Source: a virus. From it: a DNA stretch of 58,712 nt. Within the stretch, counting starts at the first letter, position 1, and the number at the start of each line of letters is the position of its first letter. The notes under the pieces were generated by a model. That model worked only from the letters and a program-made list of their open reading frames with translations, searched no databases and had not been told where the DNA came from. The translations under genes were made by a program, and so were the position numbers. The DNA is taken from positions 1-58,712 of IMG/VR virus record IMGVR_UViG_3300042397_003130; one strand, written 5' to 3'. This document shows positions 42,592 to 52,247 of the stretch, piece by piece.

Positions 42592-44463
42592 ATGAAGAAA
42601 TTAATAAGAATAGTAGAAGCAGGAGAAAAGACAGCATTTATCCAGACTTCAAAAGGTGAGAAGAAGACAATCGAGTATAAGAAAGACGATGAACTCACAG
42701 GTTTGAAAGATAATCAGGATATTGCAAAAATAGATACTGCAGATGGTAAAAGGATAAAAGAAGAAGTACGTAAATATACTACTCAAGAATCAGCAGCCGT
42801 AGGAAAAGCAGTAGCTAAATCTCTTGTAAAAGTTCTTAGAGCTCAAGGAGATGAAATCTCAAAACTAAAACTTACAGGAATAGGAGTTGATAAATTCAAT
42901 ATTCATGTTGAATACGGAAATGATAAGGGAGTAGACACTTTTAAATTTGACCTTAACCCAGAAGGAACAGCAATTTTATTAGATTTAGGAACTGAGCCAA
43001 TAGAGCTAGTAGACTTTGTGATAACACAAGGAAATACTGTCTCTATGCCGACTCCTGAACTAGAAGATAAACTAAGTGATGCAATGAAAAAGTATGTAGG
43101 AGAACCTACAGACACTGAGTACGATGATATGGCAGCAATGCAAACACCAACAGATCCTTCACAGATGAATAAAAACATAGCAGAAGGTAATTTCGACTCA
43201 AAAGACTTTAAGCCATATGCTACCAAAGATCCTAACAATCCTAACTTTTTAAAAGTATTCATTAAATACCCAGAAGGAGTAGGGCACTTAAAAGCTTACG
43301 GACAAAAAACATTGTCTGGACAAGAGAGAGAGTTTGGAATTAAAAAAGCAATGGAAATCGGACAAGCAGTAGCAGATAAGTTACAAGCAAAATATAACAT
43401 AGAAGATATCGATGTATCGGATAATGGAGCTGGAAAGGTAATAGTATTTGCAGTATCGGATGATTTTATTAAAATGAATGCACCTGCTTTACAAGAAGAT
43501 GACCACTTACAGCCAGATGACGAATCTTCAATGGCAAAAGCACAGTTAAGGTCTATTCAATCAAACGCAAGTAAGATGATGGATCTATTAGGAGATGATG
43601 ATCAATTAGATGCATGGGTTCAAGCTAAACTGACAAAAGCAGAAGATTATCTGGATTCAGCAGCAGGATATACAGAGTCAGAAAAGCATCAAGATCAAGA
43701 AACTAGAATAGTTGCATTAGCATTAAATGAAAAGAAAGCAACATACTGCGGAAGATGTGGACATACCCATGTTAAAGGTACACCTTGTCCAAGGCCTTTT
43801 AAAAATGAAGCTTTAGATGCCGTTGGAAAAGAAGATGACGATATCAATAATGATGGAAAAGTCGATAAGACAGATAAATATTTAAAAAATAGAAGAAATA
43901 CTATTTCTAAAAAAATAACTAAAGAGGAAATAAGGGAGTTAATGTTAGAGGCATACATTGAAGTTCTTAGAGAAGAAGAAGGAGCAGTATTAGAAACATC
44001 TACAGATGAAATACTGGGAAAATTTCCTACAGTAAAGAAAGCAATAACATCTCTATTCACAAAAGAATACCCAGAATTTGTAACAGACATAAGATGGGTA
44101 GCACCAAAACCTTCCACATTTGCAGTTGATCTTAAAAACGGTCAATCCTTTAATTTAAAATGGATGGGTAAAGGGTTTGAAGCACAAATAGAAGGTAAAA
44201 AATACTATTTAGATACTCTACAAGACTATCAACAAGCTTTAGACAAAATAAACGATATTCTTAAAAACGGACCAATCTCTCAAGGTGAAGAACCAGGTGG
44301 AGAAGAATTCGGAGCAGATCCAGCAGCACCAGCAGGTGGAGGTGGTGGAGACTTTCCAGGTGGAGAAGCCGGAGGAGAACCAGCAGCTGAATTTGGAGCA
44401 GAAGAAACACCAGCAGGTGAAGAAGAAGCAGGAACAGAACCAGAAACACCAGAAGCACTTTAA
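42592..44463 (+). CDS. Large leader-bearing protein with EF-hand-like and Cys-knuckle motifs
   Basis: A 623-residue acidic protein. It starts [16 protein letters not shown] (I7-V-E9|A). Cys386, Cys389 and Cys399 with histidines between ([15 protein letters not shown]) form a zinc-knuckle-like motif; D417-x-N419-x-D421-G-x-V-D425-x2-D428 is a textbook EF-hand/dockerin calcium loop. The C-terminal 60 residues are Gly/Glu/Pro-rich and disordered. Numerous L/I-x-E sites suggest cleavage into peptides if it enters the prohead. Probably a core or internal head protein; no enzyme motif is seen. Confidence 0.65.
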   Translation: MKKLIRIVEAGEKTAFIQTSKGEKKTIEYKKDDELTGLKDNQDIAKIDTADGKRIKEEVRKYTTQESAAVGKAVAKSLVKVLRAQGDEISKLKLTGIGVDKFNIHVEYGNDKGVDTFKFDLNPEGTAILLDLGTEPIELVDFVITQGNTVSMPTPELEDKLSDAMKKYVGEPTDTEYDDMAAMQTPTDPSQMNKNIAEGNFDSKDFKPYATKDPNNPNFLKVFIKYPEGVGHLKAYGQKTLSGQEREFGIKKAMEIGQAVADKLQAKYNIEDIDVSDNGAGKVIVFAVSDDFIKMNAPALQEDDHLQPDDESSMAKAQLRSIQSNASKMMDLLGDDDQLDAWVQAKLTKAEDYLDSAAGYTESEKHQDQETRIVALALNEKKATYCGRCGHTHVKGTPCPRPFKNEALDAVGKEDDDINNDGKVDKTDKYLKNRRNTISKKITKEEIRELMLEAYIEVLREEEGAVLETSTDEILGKFPTVKKAITSLFTKEYPEFVTDIRWVAPKPSTFAVDLKNGQSFNLKWMGKGFEAQIEGKKYYLDTLQDYQQALDKINDILKNGPISQGEEPGGEEFGADPAAPAGGGGGDFPGGEAGGEPAAEFGAEETPAGEEEAGTEPETPEAL

Positions 44464-45467
44464 TGAGCGTAGTAGATAAAATAGTTGCAGAATGGGCTTT
44501 TCGATGTAAGAAAGGCTATCCAGATATGAATAATCCTGGCGATATGAAAGTATTGAAAGAGATTTATTCTGAATTTGGGATAGTTTTAGAGGAAAAGTCA
44601 AAAGAAGATGAAAAGGAAAATGAAAGTAATGCAACGGATGCAGATGTTAAGTACCTAAGAGAAGCATTTAATTCAATAAAAGAAGATTATGCTAAATACC
44701 TTAAAGTATTTATGCTATTCGATCCAAACTCATTAGGGACTATCTCAGAAGTATTACTTGCAAAGCTTCTAGCAAGCAAAGGAATAGAGACTCAACATAC
44801 AGGAGGAGCACAAGGATTAACCGACCTAGTAGTCAATGGACATAATATAAGTTTAAAAACTACATCAGGAGATACTAAAATTGGACTAGGTAGTGAGAAA
44901 GAAGTAATGGATAGTAGAGCAATTGAATTAGCAAACTACTTTAAAGCAAATCCAGAATTAACGAAATACACTGTAGGTCAATTAGAAACAGTTGAAGCTG
45001 CTAAGGAATATTACCCAGATATTATTGCAAGAATAGATGCTATTGCAAAAAAACTTACAGGACCTAGCAATAGTGAGTTTTTTGTATGGGTAGAAAAAAC
45101 TACAGATAAAAACACCAAGTTACTTACAAAAATTACAATACATACATTAAAGTACGACTATACAGAAGTAATGGATACTTTTAAGCAAAGTAGAGTAATT
45201 CCAACAAGCCCGACAAGAGCTAAAGCAAGTAAATCAGGATGGAACTTAGTAGATAGTAAGGGAGATGTAATAGTAGTTGCCGATATAAAATCTAAATACC
45301 TAAACGTATCCCCAACTTTTATTAGAAGAAGCTCTGGGGAAACTACAACCTCAGTTAACTTCCCTGCAGTAGAGAAAAGTAAAATAACAATGAGCCAGCT
45401 TGTATCTACAGGAATGTTTAGTGCACTAGACAGAATATATACACAGGTTTACGGAACTGATAACTAA
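44463..45467 (+). CDS. PD-(D/E)XK-like nuclease candidate / conserved phage protein
   Basis: A 334-residue protein. The segment ISEVLLAKLLASKGIETQH then GLTDLVVNGHNISLKTTSG resembles a restriction-type PD-(D/E)XK core, with D121 (TDLVV) and K132 (ISLKTT), though the usual Glu or Asp two residues before the Lys is Ser130. The N-terminus [20 protein letters not shown] is a module I recognise from other T4-like phages. It overlaps the previous stop (TAATG). If active it might cut host DNA; a structural role is the alternative. Confidence 0.55.
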   Translation: MSVVDKIVAEWAFRCKKGYPDMNNPGDMKVLKEIYSEFGIVLEEKSKEDEKENESNATDADVKYLREAFNSIKEDYAKYLKVFMLFDPNSLGTISEVLLAKLLASKGIETQHTGGAQGLTDLVVNGHNISLKTTSGDTKIGLGSEKEVMDSRAIELANYFKANPELTKYTVGQLETVEAAKEYYPDIIARIDAIAKKLTGPSNSEFFVWVEKTTDKNTKLLTKITIHTLKYDYTEVMDTFKQSRVIPTSPTRAKASKSGWNLVDSKGDVIVVADIKSKYLNVSPTFIRRSSGETTTSVNFPAVEKSKITMSQLVSTGMFSALDRIYTQVYGTDN

Positions 45468-45476
45468 ATGATAGAC

Positions 45477-45483
45477 TATTTAT
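45477..45483 (+). promoter_or_regulatory. Candidate late promoter (TATTTAT)
   Basis: TATTTAT in GACTATTTATAAACAAAAATA, 25 bases ahead of the ATG at 45502. Confidence 0.5.
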
Positions 45484-45501
45484 AAACAAAAATAAACTAC
45501 A

Positions 45502-46518
45502 ATGGCAGATAATTTTAATTTAAGATCATTCTTAACAGAGAATAACCTTACAAAAAATGCACAACTTCTTAAAGAAGCAAGAGTAGACGGATTTGATGAG
45601 AATCAAAAAGCTTTCCAAGTAAGTTTCGTAAACAAATACGGAGGAGGAGACTCTAGAATACTAAATGCAGAAACACCAGAACAAGCAGAAGAGGTTTTTG
45701 CAGATATCTTTATAGACAACCCAGACTTCGTACAGTCAATAAAATCAGTACAGCCTTACCAAGTACCAGCTGCTAAACCACAAGCAGAACCACAACCAGG
45801 ATTAGAAGGGGTAAATTACAGCTCTATTCAAATCGATGGAATCGACCCAGACGATTACCCTGACTTTGTAGATGCATATATTATATCTGCAGAATTTGAA
45901 GATGGAACTCCTTTAAGTGAGGAAGAGTTGGAGCAATTAACAGACGAATTATACCAATCAGGAGAGTTAGGAGATATGGCTGCTCAATCGCTTTATGAAA
46001 ATAATAAAAAACCAATGATGAAAGAAACAAAATTAACTGCTAAAGAGAGAAGACTTGTTGAAATGGTTCAAGATGCTTTAGGTATAGCACCACAGGCTGT
46101 AGCAGAAGAAGTACCAATGGCAGAAGAAGTACCAATGGCAGAAGAAGAAATGGTACAAGAAAAACCTCTTCCAAAATACAATTCAATTGAAGAATTGATG
46201 AAAGAGATTGAACACGGAACAAACGAAGCAGCTCACAAATATAAAATGGATGAGATGAAAAGAGTTTACGAAGCTTTAGAAGCTAAAGTAGGGTCTTTAG
46301 AAGAAGGAGAGCATGCTGAGCATATCGATCAAAAAGCTGTTAAACAAATGCGTAAAGATATTGCAGCATTAAGAAAAGCAGAAGAGAAATTAAGAAAAGA
46401 ATTCGATAAAAAATTCTCAGGTAAAGAAAAGAAAGAAACTCCAGTTAAAGAAAAAGCTACTGAAGCTTTACAGGAAGGATTTGACTTAAGAAAATTCTTA
46501 GCAGAAAATAGAAAATAA
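45502..46518 (+). CDS. Protein with leader motif at both ends (candidate internal head/core protein)
   Basis: A 338-residue acidic protein. The N-terminus MADNFNLRSFLTENNLTKNA then L23-K-E25|A is a class A leader; the C-terminus GFDLRKFLAENRK repeats the same motif. The middle is acidic and coiled-coil (AEHIDQKAVKQMRKDIAALR). It holds an 18-base tandem repeat coding EEVPMA. It is the last gene before the terminator and the terminase gene, where T4 has gene 16, but I see no small-terminase signature. Confidence 0.65.
   Translation: MADNFNLRSFLTENNLTKNAQLLKEARVDGFDENQKAFQVSFVNKYGGGDSRILNAETPEQAEEVFADIFIDNPDFVQSIKSVQPYQVPAAKPQAEPQPGLEGVNYSSIQIDGIDPDDYPDFVDAYIISAEFEDGTPLSEEELEQLTDELYQSGELGDMAAQSLYENNKKPMMKETKLTAKERRLVEMVQDALGIAPQAVAEEVPMAEEVPMAEEEMVQEKPLPKYNSIEELMKEIEHGTNEAAHKYKMDEMKRVYEALEAKVGSLEEGEHAEHIDQKAVKQMRKDIAALRKAEEKLRKEFDKKFSGKEKKETPVKEKATEALQEGFDLRKFLAENRK
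46102..46149 (+). repeat. 18-bp tandem repeat inside the 45502 gene
   Basis: GCAGAAGAAGTACCAATG at 46102-46119 and again at 46120-46137, with a partial third copy from 46138. It encodes repeated (A)EEVPM. Confidence 0.85.
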
Positions 46519-46540
46519 TATTACAGAGTAATTAAACAAG

Positions 46541-46566
46541 CCCACCCTATAAAGGTGGGTTTTTTT
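46541..46566 (+). terminator. Intrinsic terminator before the terminase gene
   Basis: CCCACC (46541-46546), loop CTATAAA, GGTGGG (46554-46559), T run to 46566. The loop sequence CTATAAA is the same as in the terminator at 53563. Confidence 0.88.
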
Positions 46567-46575
46567 ATATCCCTA

Positions 46576-46582
46576 TATTTAT
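46576..46582 (+). promoter_or_regulatory. Candidate late promoter (TATTTAT)
   Basis: TATTTAT in CCCTATATTTATATTATATAC, 25 bases ahead of the terminase ATG, directly after the terminator. Confidence 0.5.
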
Positions 46583-46600
46583 ATTATATACATATATAAT

Positions 46601-48175
46601 ATGTCACAACAAGATATAAAACAAATAGTTGCACAAGAGTACATAAAATGTGCAAAAGACCCGGCTTACTTCATGAAGAAGTATTGCTATATTCAACATC
46701 CGACCAGAGGTAGAATCTTATTTAACCTCTACCCGTTTCAAGAAGGAGTACTGCATTTATTTAGAGATGAAAAGTTTATAGTAACTCTTAAATCAAGACA
46801 GTTAGGAATCTCTACACTAGCCTCAGCATATGCTTTATGGTTAATGATCTTCCATAAAGATAAAAACGTACTAGCACTTGCGATTACTCAAGCAACAGCT
46901 AGAAACCTTGTAACCAAAACGATTTTCATGTATGAGAATCTACCAAAATGGTTACAGTTACCTTTTACAGAAAAGAATAAATTATCTCTTAGACTTAAAA
47001 ACGGTTCTAAAATTACAGCTAAATCATCTAACGCAGATGCAGCTCGTTCAGAAGCGGTATCGCTACTATTAATAGATGAGGCAGCCTTCATTGATAATAT
47101 TGAAGAAACATTTACTGCAGCTCAACAAACACTTGCTACCGGAGGACAATGTATGGCTCTTTCTACTCCAAATGGTGTAGGAAACTGGTTCCATAAGACA
47201 TGGGAAAAAGCTGAAGCAGGAGAGAATGGATTTGTACCTGTTAAATTAAAATGGGATGTGCATCCGGAAAGAAAACAAGACTGGAGAGATGAACAAACAA
47301 GACAATTAGGAGAGAAACAAGCAGCTCAAGAGTGTGATTGTGACTTCTTATCATCTGGAGACTCAGTAATTGAGGTTGAGAATATGGCTTTCTACGAAGA
47401 GACATATGTAAAAGAACCAACTGAAAAGAGAGGTGTAGACGGAAATCTTTGGATATGGGAATCACCTGACTATCAAAAGTCGTATATGGTTGTTGCCGAC
47501 GTCGCTAGAGGGGACTCTACCGACTACTCCGGCTTTCATGTCTTTGATATTGAGAACTGTGTGCAGGTTGCAGAGTATAAAGGTAAGATATCACCTAAAG
47601 AATACGGAAACGTATTGGTAGGAATAGCAACAGAATATTGTGATGCATTACTAGTAATAGAAAATGCTAATATCGGATGGTCAACTATTGAACAAGTAAT
47701 ATCCAGAGAGTATAAAAACCTGTATTATTCCTCAAGATCAGATAATGAAACAGTTGAATCGTATATGGCCAAGTACGAAAGAGATAAATTAGTACCAGGA
47801 TTTACAATGTCCTTAAAGACTAGACCTCTAGTAATAGCTAAGATGACTGAATACATACGGGAAAGATCGGTTATAGTGCAGTCTAAGAGGTTATTAGCTG
47901 AAATGAGGGTATTCATATGGAGAAATGGTAAAGCACAGGCACAGTCAGGGTATAATGATGATTTAATTATGGCTTTTGCTACAGCATTATATGTTAGAGA
48001 TACAGCCATTAGAATGAGACAACAAGGAATGGATCTTTCAAGAGCTACAATGAACTCTTTTGTTAATCTTAACCAAAGAACTCCTGGTGTATATAATGTT
48101 GCTCCTATGCATAATAATCCGTATCTTATGGAGACACCAAATGGCCAAGAGGACTTAACCTGGCTATTAGGATAA
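46601..48175 (+). CDS. 17: Large terminase subunit (gp17)
   Basis: A 524-residue DNA-packaging motor. The ATPase has a Walker A-type loop at about 64-72 (KSRQLGIST) and Walker B D159-E160 in LLLIDEAAF. The RNase H-like nuclease has D300 in VVADVARGD and a C-terminal acidic pair D453-D454 in GYNDDLIMA. Gp17 cuts concatemeric DNA and drives it into the prohead through the portal. It is separated by a TATTTAT element from the portal gene; the tail sheath and tube genes that follow gene 17 in T4 are absent here. Confidence 0.93.
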   Translation: MSQQDIKQIVAQEYIKCAKDPAYFMKKYCYIQHPTRGRILFNLYPFQEGVLHLFRDEKFIVTLKSRQLGISTLASAYALWLMIFHKDKNVLALAITQATARNLVTKTIFMYENLPKWLQLPFTEKNKLSLRLKNGSKITAKSSNADAARSEAVSLLLIDEAAFIDNIEETFTAAQQTLATGGQCMALSTPNGVGNWFHKTWEKAEAGENGFVPVKLKWDVHPERKQDWRDEQTRQLGEKQAAQECDCDFLSSGDSVIEVENMAFYEETYVKEPTEKRGVDGNLWIWESPDYQKSYMVVADVARGDSTDYSGFHVFDIENCVQVAEYKGKISPKEYGNVLVGIATEYCDALLVIENANIGWSTIEQVISREYKNLYYSSRSDNETVESYMAKYERDKLVPGFTMSLKTRPLVIAKMTEYIRERSVIVQSKRLLAEMRVFIWRNGKAQAQSGYNDDLIMAFATALYVRDTAIRMRQQGMDLSRATMNSFVNLNQRTPGVYNVAPMHNNPYLMETPNGQEDLTWLLG

Positions 48176-48180
48176 GTTAC

Positions 48181-48187
48181 TATTTAT
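48181..48187 (+). promoter_or_regulatory. Candidate late promoter (TATTTAT)
   Basis: TATTTAT in TTACTATTTATAAATAAAAC, 24 bases ahead of the portal ATG. It also contains TATAAATA, the T4 late box, on the plus strand. Confidence 0.55.
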
Positions 48188-48204
48188 AAATAAAACATTT
48201 TAAA

Positions 48205-50058
48205 ATGGCAGAAAGAAATTTATTCACCTCACTCCAGAGATTATTCTCAACTGATATATTAGTTAGAAATGTAGGAGGAGATGAGTTAAAGATTGCTGAT
48301 ATTAATCACATACAGTCGACAGGGAAATATCAAACCAATTCACTATTGGATAGATTCTCTCGTTTATATATCTACAATAATAAGAACATCTTTAACCCAA
48401 ACCTTAATTACCAGACATTAAGGATACAACTATACTCAGACTATGAAGCAATGGACACAGATCCACTTATTGCTTCTACTTTAGATATCTTAGCAGATGA
48501 ATCTACATTGAAGAGTGCAATGGGGGAGGTTCTTTCAATTAAATCTACAGACGAAAACATACAAAGAGTCCTTTATAATTTATACTACGATGTATTAAAC
48601 ATCGAATTTAACCTATGGTCATGGGTTAGAAATATGTGCAAGTACGGGGACTTCTTTTTAAAATTAGAAGTATCAGAAAAGTTTGGAGTATATAATGTTA
48701 TTCCATATACAGTTTACCATATGGTAAGACATGAGGGGATGGATAAAGATGATCCAACCAAAGTAACATTCTCAATCGATCCAGACGGATTAGCTTCTTC
48801 ATCAGATCCAAATTATATTCCAAATAACGATAAGAATGTAATTAAATTAGACAACTACGAAGTAGCACACTTTAGATTAATATCAGATACAAATTACCTA
48901 CCATACGGTAGATCTTATATTGAACCAGCTCGTAAAATATATAAACAATTAACTTTAATGGAGGATGCAATGTTGATTCATAGAATCATGAGAGCTCCTG
49001 AGAAGAGAATGTTCTACATTAACGTAGGATCTATTCCACCAAATGAAGTTGAGCAGTTCATGCAAAAAACAATTAACAATATTAAGAAAACTCCTTATGT
49101 AGATCCACAAACAGGTCAATATAATTTGAAATTCAACATGCAAAACATGATGGAGGATTTCTACTTACCAGTTAGAGGTGGAGATACATCTACAAGAATT
49201 GAGACTACTAAAGGACTTGATTACGATGGAACAAATGATATTGAGTACTTAAGAGATAAGATGTTTGCAGCATTAAAAGTGCCTAAAGCATACTTTGGAT
49301 TTGAGAAAGATCTTACAGGTAAAGCAACTCTTGCAGCAGAAGATATCCGTTTTGCTAGAACAGTAGAAAGACTTCAAAGAATTGTAGAGAGTGAATTAAC
49401 TAAAATAGGATTAGTACATTTATATTCACAAGGATTTGACAAAGAGTCGTTAGTAAACTTTGAAATTAAGTTGACTACTCCTTCTATTATTTACGAACAA
49501 GAAAAAGTAGCTCTTTGGAAAGAGAAAGTTGATTTAGCAACTCAAATGCAAGCAACTAAATTATTCTCTTCAGATTATATTTACGATATGTTATTTGATA
49601 TCTCAGAAGATAACTATAACGAAATGAGAGAACTTATCAGAGAGGATGCTAAAAGAGAGTTTAGATTATCTCAAATTGAAAACGAAGGTAATGACCCAGT
49701 AGCAACAGGAATGTCTTTTGGAACACCTCACGATTTAGCTTCAATTTACGGAAGAGAGCAAGGTGAATTACCGGCAGGGTATGATGAAAATCTACCTGGA
49801 AGACCTAGAGAAAAAATGTCTGTAATTGGAACAAATGCAGATCCTATGGGTGGGAGAGATAGATTAGGAGTTCAAGGAATGAAGGGCGGCTTTCCAAGCG
49901 ATAATGAAAACGTTAAAGAAGGCATAAATAATACAATGTCAGTTTTTCTTAGAAACAAGAATATATTCACTGGTAAAAAGCAAAACCTCTTTGAACAAGA
50001 GGCGGAGAAAGAGCTAGATCTTTTAAATGAAGAGAATATTAAGGATTTAGATAACTAG
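48205..50058 (+). CDS. 20: Portal vertex protein (gp20)
   Basis: A 617-residue protein matching T4 gp20-type portals: ALDILADEST-like segment (LDILADESTLKSAMGEVLSI), HFRLISDTNYLPYGRSYIEP, then MLIHRIMRAPEKRMFYINVG and YLRDKMFAALKVPKAYFGFE followed by LTGKATLAAEDIRFAR, all near-universal in this family. The dodecameric portal nucleates head assembly and is the DNA channel. It lies between terminase and prohead protease as in T4. Confidence 0.93.
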   Translation: MAERNLFTSLQRLFSTDILVRNVGGDELKIADINHIQSTGKYQTNSLLDRFSRLYIYNNKNIFNPNLNYQTLRIQLYSDYEAMDTDPLIASTLDILADESTLKSAMGEVLSIKSTDENIQRVLYNLYYDVLNIEFNLWSWVRNMCKYGDFFLKLEVSEKFGVYNVIPYTVYHMVRHEGMDKDDPTKVTFSIDPDGLASSSDPNYIPNNDKNVIKLDNYEVAHFRLISDTNYLPYGRSYIEPARKIYKQLTLMEDAMLIHRIMRAPEKRMFYINVGSIPPNEVEQFMQKTINNIKKTPYVDPQTGQYNLKFNMQNMMEDFYLPVRGGDTSTRIETTKGLDYDGTNDIEYLRDKMFAALKVPKAYFGFEKDLTGKATLAAEDIRFARTVERLQRIVESELTKIGLVHLYSQGFDKESLVNFEIKLTTPSIIYEQEKVALWKEKVDLATQMQATKLFSSDYIYDMLFDISEDNYNEMRELIREDAKREFRLSQIENEGNDPVATGMSFGTPHDLASIYGREQGELPAGYDENLPGRPREKMSVIGTNADPMGGRDRLGVQGMKGGFPSDNENVKEGINNTMSVFLRNKNIFTGKKQNLFEQEAEKELDLLNEENIKDLDN

Positions 50059-50062
50059 ACAC

Positions 50063-50069
50063 TATTTAT
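50063..50069 (+). promoter_or_regulatory. Candidate late promoter (TATTTAT)
   Basis: TATTTAT in GACACTATTTATAACAAAG, 25 bases ahead of the ATG at 50088. Confidence 0.5.
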
Positions 50070-50087
50070 AACAAAGACATACCTAAG

Positions 50088-50942
50088 ATGCGTATTAAAC
50101 ACAGTAAGTATAAAAACACAGGCTTAATCTACGAACTATTAGTAAAGCAAATCGCTGCAGATACTCTATCAAAAAGAGAATCTCCGGCATTATCGGTACT
50201 AAGAAAATTCTATACAGGAAATACAACACTAGTAAAGGAATTTAAACTTTATGATTTTATATTAAAGAATAAAGGGGTAGGTTCGAAAAAAGCAGAATCA
50301 GTACTAAGTACTATTGTAGAGATCTCTAGAAAACTTGATGCTAACTCACTTAAAAAACAAAAGTACGAGTTAATAAAAGAACTTAAAAGTCACTATGACT
50401 TAGAAGAATTCTTTTCTATTAAAGTAGAAACTTATAAACCTTTAGCAGCTTTATATTGCTTAATGGAAGCACAAGCAACATCAGGTCTTGTTGACTTAGA
50501 TATATTTGTAGATAATAAAACAACCCTACTGGAACACTTAACTCAAAGTAAATTAACAGACGGAAAAGTAAAAGATGCTTTAATTGAAGAGTATTCAAAA
50601 TACGATAAAGATCTAAGACTACTTACATACAAGATACTATTAGAGAAATTTAACGATCAGTATAAAGATCTTCTCCCAGAACAAAAAAACATATTAAAAG
50701 AGTTTATCGTTTCAGTTAATTCATCAGCAAGACTGAGAAACGTAGTAAACGAAGAAATGGAAAAACTACAAAAAGAAATTTCTAAGTTGAAAGAAAACGT
50801 TGCAGATAAAGTAGTTAAAATTAAATTAGAAGAGATCCAAAAAGCAATTACACCTGTTAAAAATACTCAAAAAGTAGAAGATAATCACTTAGTTTCATTA
50901 ATGCAGTACTATGAATTAGTAAATGAATTAAGAAATTTATGA
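50088..50942 (+). CDS. Conserved helical protein next to the portal
   Basis: A 284-residue, nearly all-helical protein opening MRIKHSKYKNTGLIYELLVKQ, a start I recognise from conserved head-cluster proteins of marine T4-like phages, with a C-terminal coiled coil (EMEKLQKEISKLKENVADKV). It occupies the position between portal and prohead protease; T4 has small core genes 67 and 68 there. It may be a prohead core or portal-associated protein. No motif for enzymatic activity. Confidence 0.7.
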   Translation: MRIKHSKYKNTGLIYELLVKQIAADTLSKRESPALSVLRKFYTGNTTLVKEFKLYDFILKNKGVGSKKAESVLSTIVEISRKLDANSLKKQKYELIKELKSHYDLEEFFSIKVETYKPLAALYCLMEAQATSGLVDLDIFVDNKTTLLEHLTQSKLTDGKVKDALIEEYSKYDKDLRLLTYKILLEKFNDQYKDLLPEQKNILKEFIVSVNSSARLRNVVNEEMEKLQKEISKLKENVADKVVKIKLEEIQKAITPVKNTQKVEDNHLVSLMQYYELVNELRNL

Positions 50943-51160
50943 AAAGATCACAGGTAGTAAAAGCAATACAGGAAGTCTTAGAGGAGATGAACACAACTGG
51001 AGCAGTAGGAGGATACTTAACTAAAAATGCTTTCTCTAAAAAAGGACAAGGTAAGAATGTAGCTACTAAAACGGCTGAAAAATTAGGTTATAAAACAGTT
51101 GAAAGACCTAAACGTCCTTCACATACTAAAATGTTTGATTACTTAGACGAAAATAAATAA
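50939..51160 (+). CDS. Leader-bearing small basic protein (candidate prohead core protein)
   Basis: A 73-residue protein starting MKRSQVVKAIQEVLEEMN, a class B leader (I10-Q-E12), followed by a basic glycine-containing body (GYLTKNAFSKKGQGKNVATK) and ending MFDYLDENK. Its start overlaps the previous stop by four bases. Location between portal and protease favours a prohead core role, analogous in position to T4 gp67/gp68. Confidence 0.68.
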   Translation: MKRSQVVKAIQEVLEEMNTTGAVGGYLTKNAFSKKGQGKNVATKTAEKLGYKTVERPKRPSHTKMFDYLDENK

Positions 51161-51161
51161 T

Positions 51162-52247
51162 ATGAGAACTTTACAAGAAAAATATAACGCAATTCAAGAG
51201 GGAAAATTCTCTAAAGAACATTTCTTAGCAGAAGCTAGAATGCAACAACCACAGCTAATTACTCGTTTTAACGGATACGATGATGCTGTTCAGATTTTAA
51301 AGAACAGAGGAATGATTCAAGAAGCTAGAGTAGAAGAAGCTAGACTTACTAAGAATAACCTAACTGACTACAGATATAAACCAACTAACGAAATGGATAA
51401 GTATCCATACGAACAAATTCTTAGAGGAATTAGAGTTGAGTTAGAAGTAGCAGGAGTTTTTGGGACACCAACAGCAGAAGAATATGCAAAAGCATTAGCA
51501 AAAGTATCTAAAAACTTAGCAAAAGATTCTATCTTCTATACAAATCAATTAGCAGGAGTTAATCCAAAAGTGGACCTTCACGATAAGATGGTAGATGCTA
51601 CAGCAAAAAATACTGTAGATACTTTTAACGGTATGAAAAAAGCAGAGTTAAAAGAAGGCTTTAAAAAACTTATCAAAAGAGTATTATCTGAAGAGGTAAT
51701 GGATGTTGAAAGCTACAAAGAAGAGGAAGAGGTATACGAAATGTATGGAGAAGATGATATCGATTACGATGATGAGAACTTCTCAGATCCAATGATTGAT
51801 GGAGAATTAGACGAAGCTACAGATGCAGAAGCAGATAAAAACATGGTTCGTAAATTAATGACTATGTACGAAACTGAACCTTCTAAGTTTGAAAAATTAC
51901 ACAAGCAAGCACAAACTCAAGCATCAACTACTAAGGATATTAAATTCAAACATTTACTATCTCTAATTGATAGAGCAAAAGCAGGAGCTTTGCAGAGCTT
52001 AGCAAATCAAGATAGATTCGAAGCTGACAGAGAAGGAATGGATGAAAATGCGGATAAATTTTATGCTCCAACTTACATAGTACAGAAATACGGTGCTGCA
52101 AAAGCTAAAGAAATTGAAGCTAATATTGAAGATGAAGGAGCTAATACATGGGATTTATTTACATCTTTAGAAACACCAAAAGAAGTAGATGATTTTATTG
52201 GCGGTTTTACTATGGATGAATCAATATCATTAAAAGATTTACTATAA
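51162..52247 (+). CDS. Probable prohead core protein
   Basis: A 361-residue acidic helical protein. It begins MRTLQEKYNAIQEGKFSKEH (I11-Q-E13|G) and contains an internal class-B-like helix (KEGFKKLIKRVLSEEV). Many L/I-x-E sites (e.g. ILE-, IQEA, FLAEA) mean a gp21-type protease would fragment it. It is coupled to the protease gene by TAATG. Its location just before the protease fits a core component; no family name known. Confidence 0.65.
   Translation: MRTLQEKYNAIQEGKFSKEHFLAEARMQQPQLITRFNGYDDAVQILKNRGMIQEARVEEARLTKNNLTDYRYKPTNEMDKYPYEQILRGIRVELEVAGVFGTPTAEEYAKALAKVSKNLAKDSIFYTNQLAGVNPKVDLHDKMVDATAKNTVDTFNGMKKAELKEGFKKLIKRVLSEEVMDVESYKEEEEVYEMYGEDDIDYDDENFSDPMIDGELDEATDAEADKNMVRKLMTMYETEPSKFEKLHKQAQTQASTTKDIKFKHLLSLIDRAKAGALQSLANQDRFEADREGMDENADKFYAPTYIVQKYGAAKAKEIEANIEDEGANTWDLFTSLETPKEVDDFIGGFTMDESISLKDLL

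Noticed and set aside
44239-44634. Frames opposite and alongside the end of the 42592 gene
   Set aside because: They arise from Gly/Glu/Pro-rich low-complexity DNA and translate to Gln-, Leu- or Cys-rich sequence without starts or family motifs.
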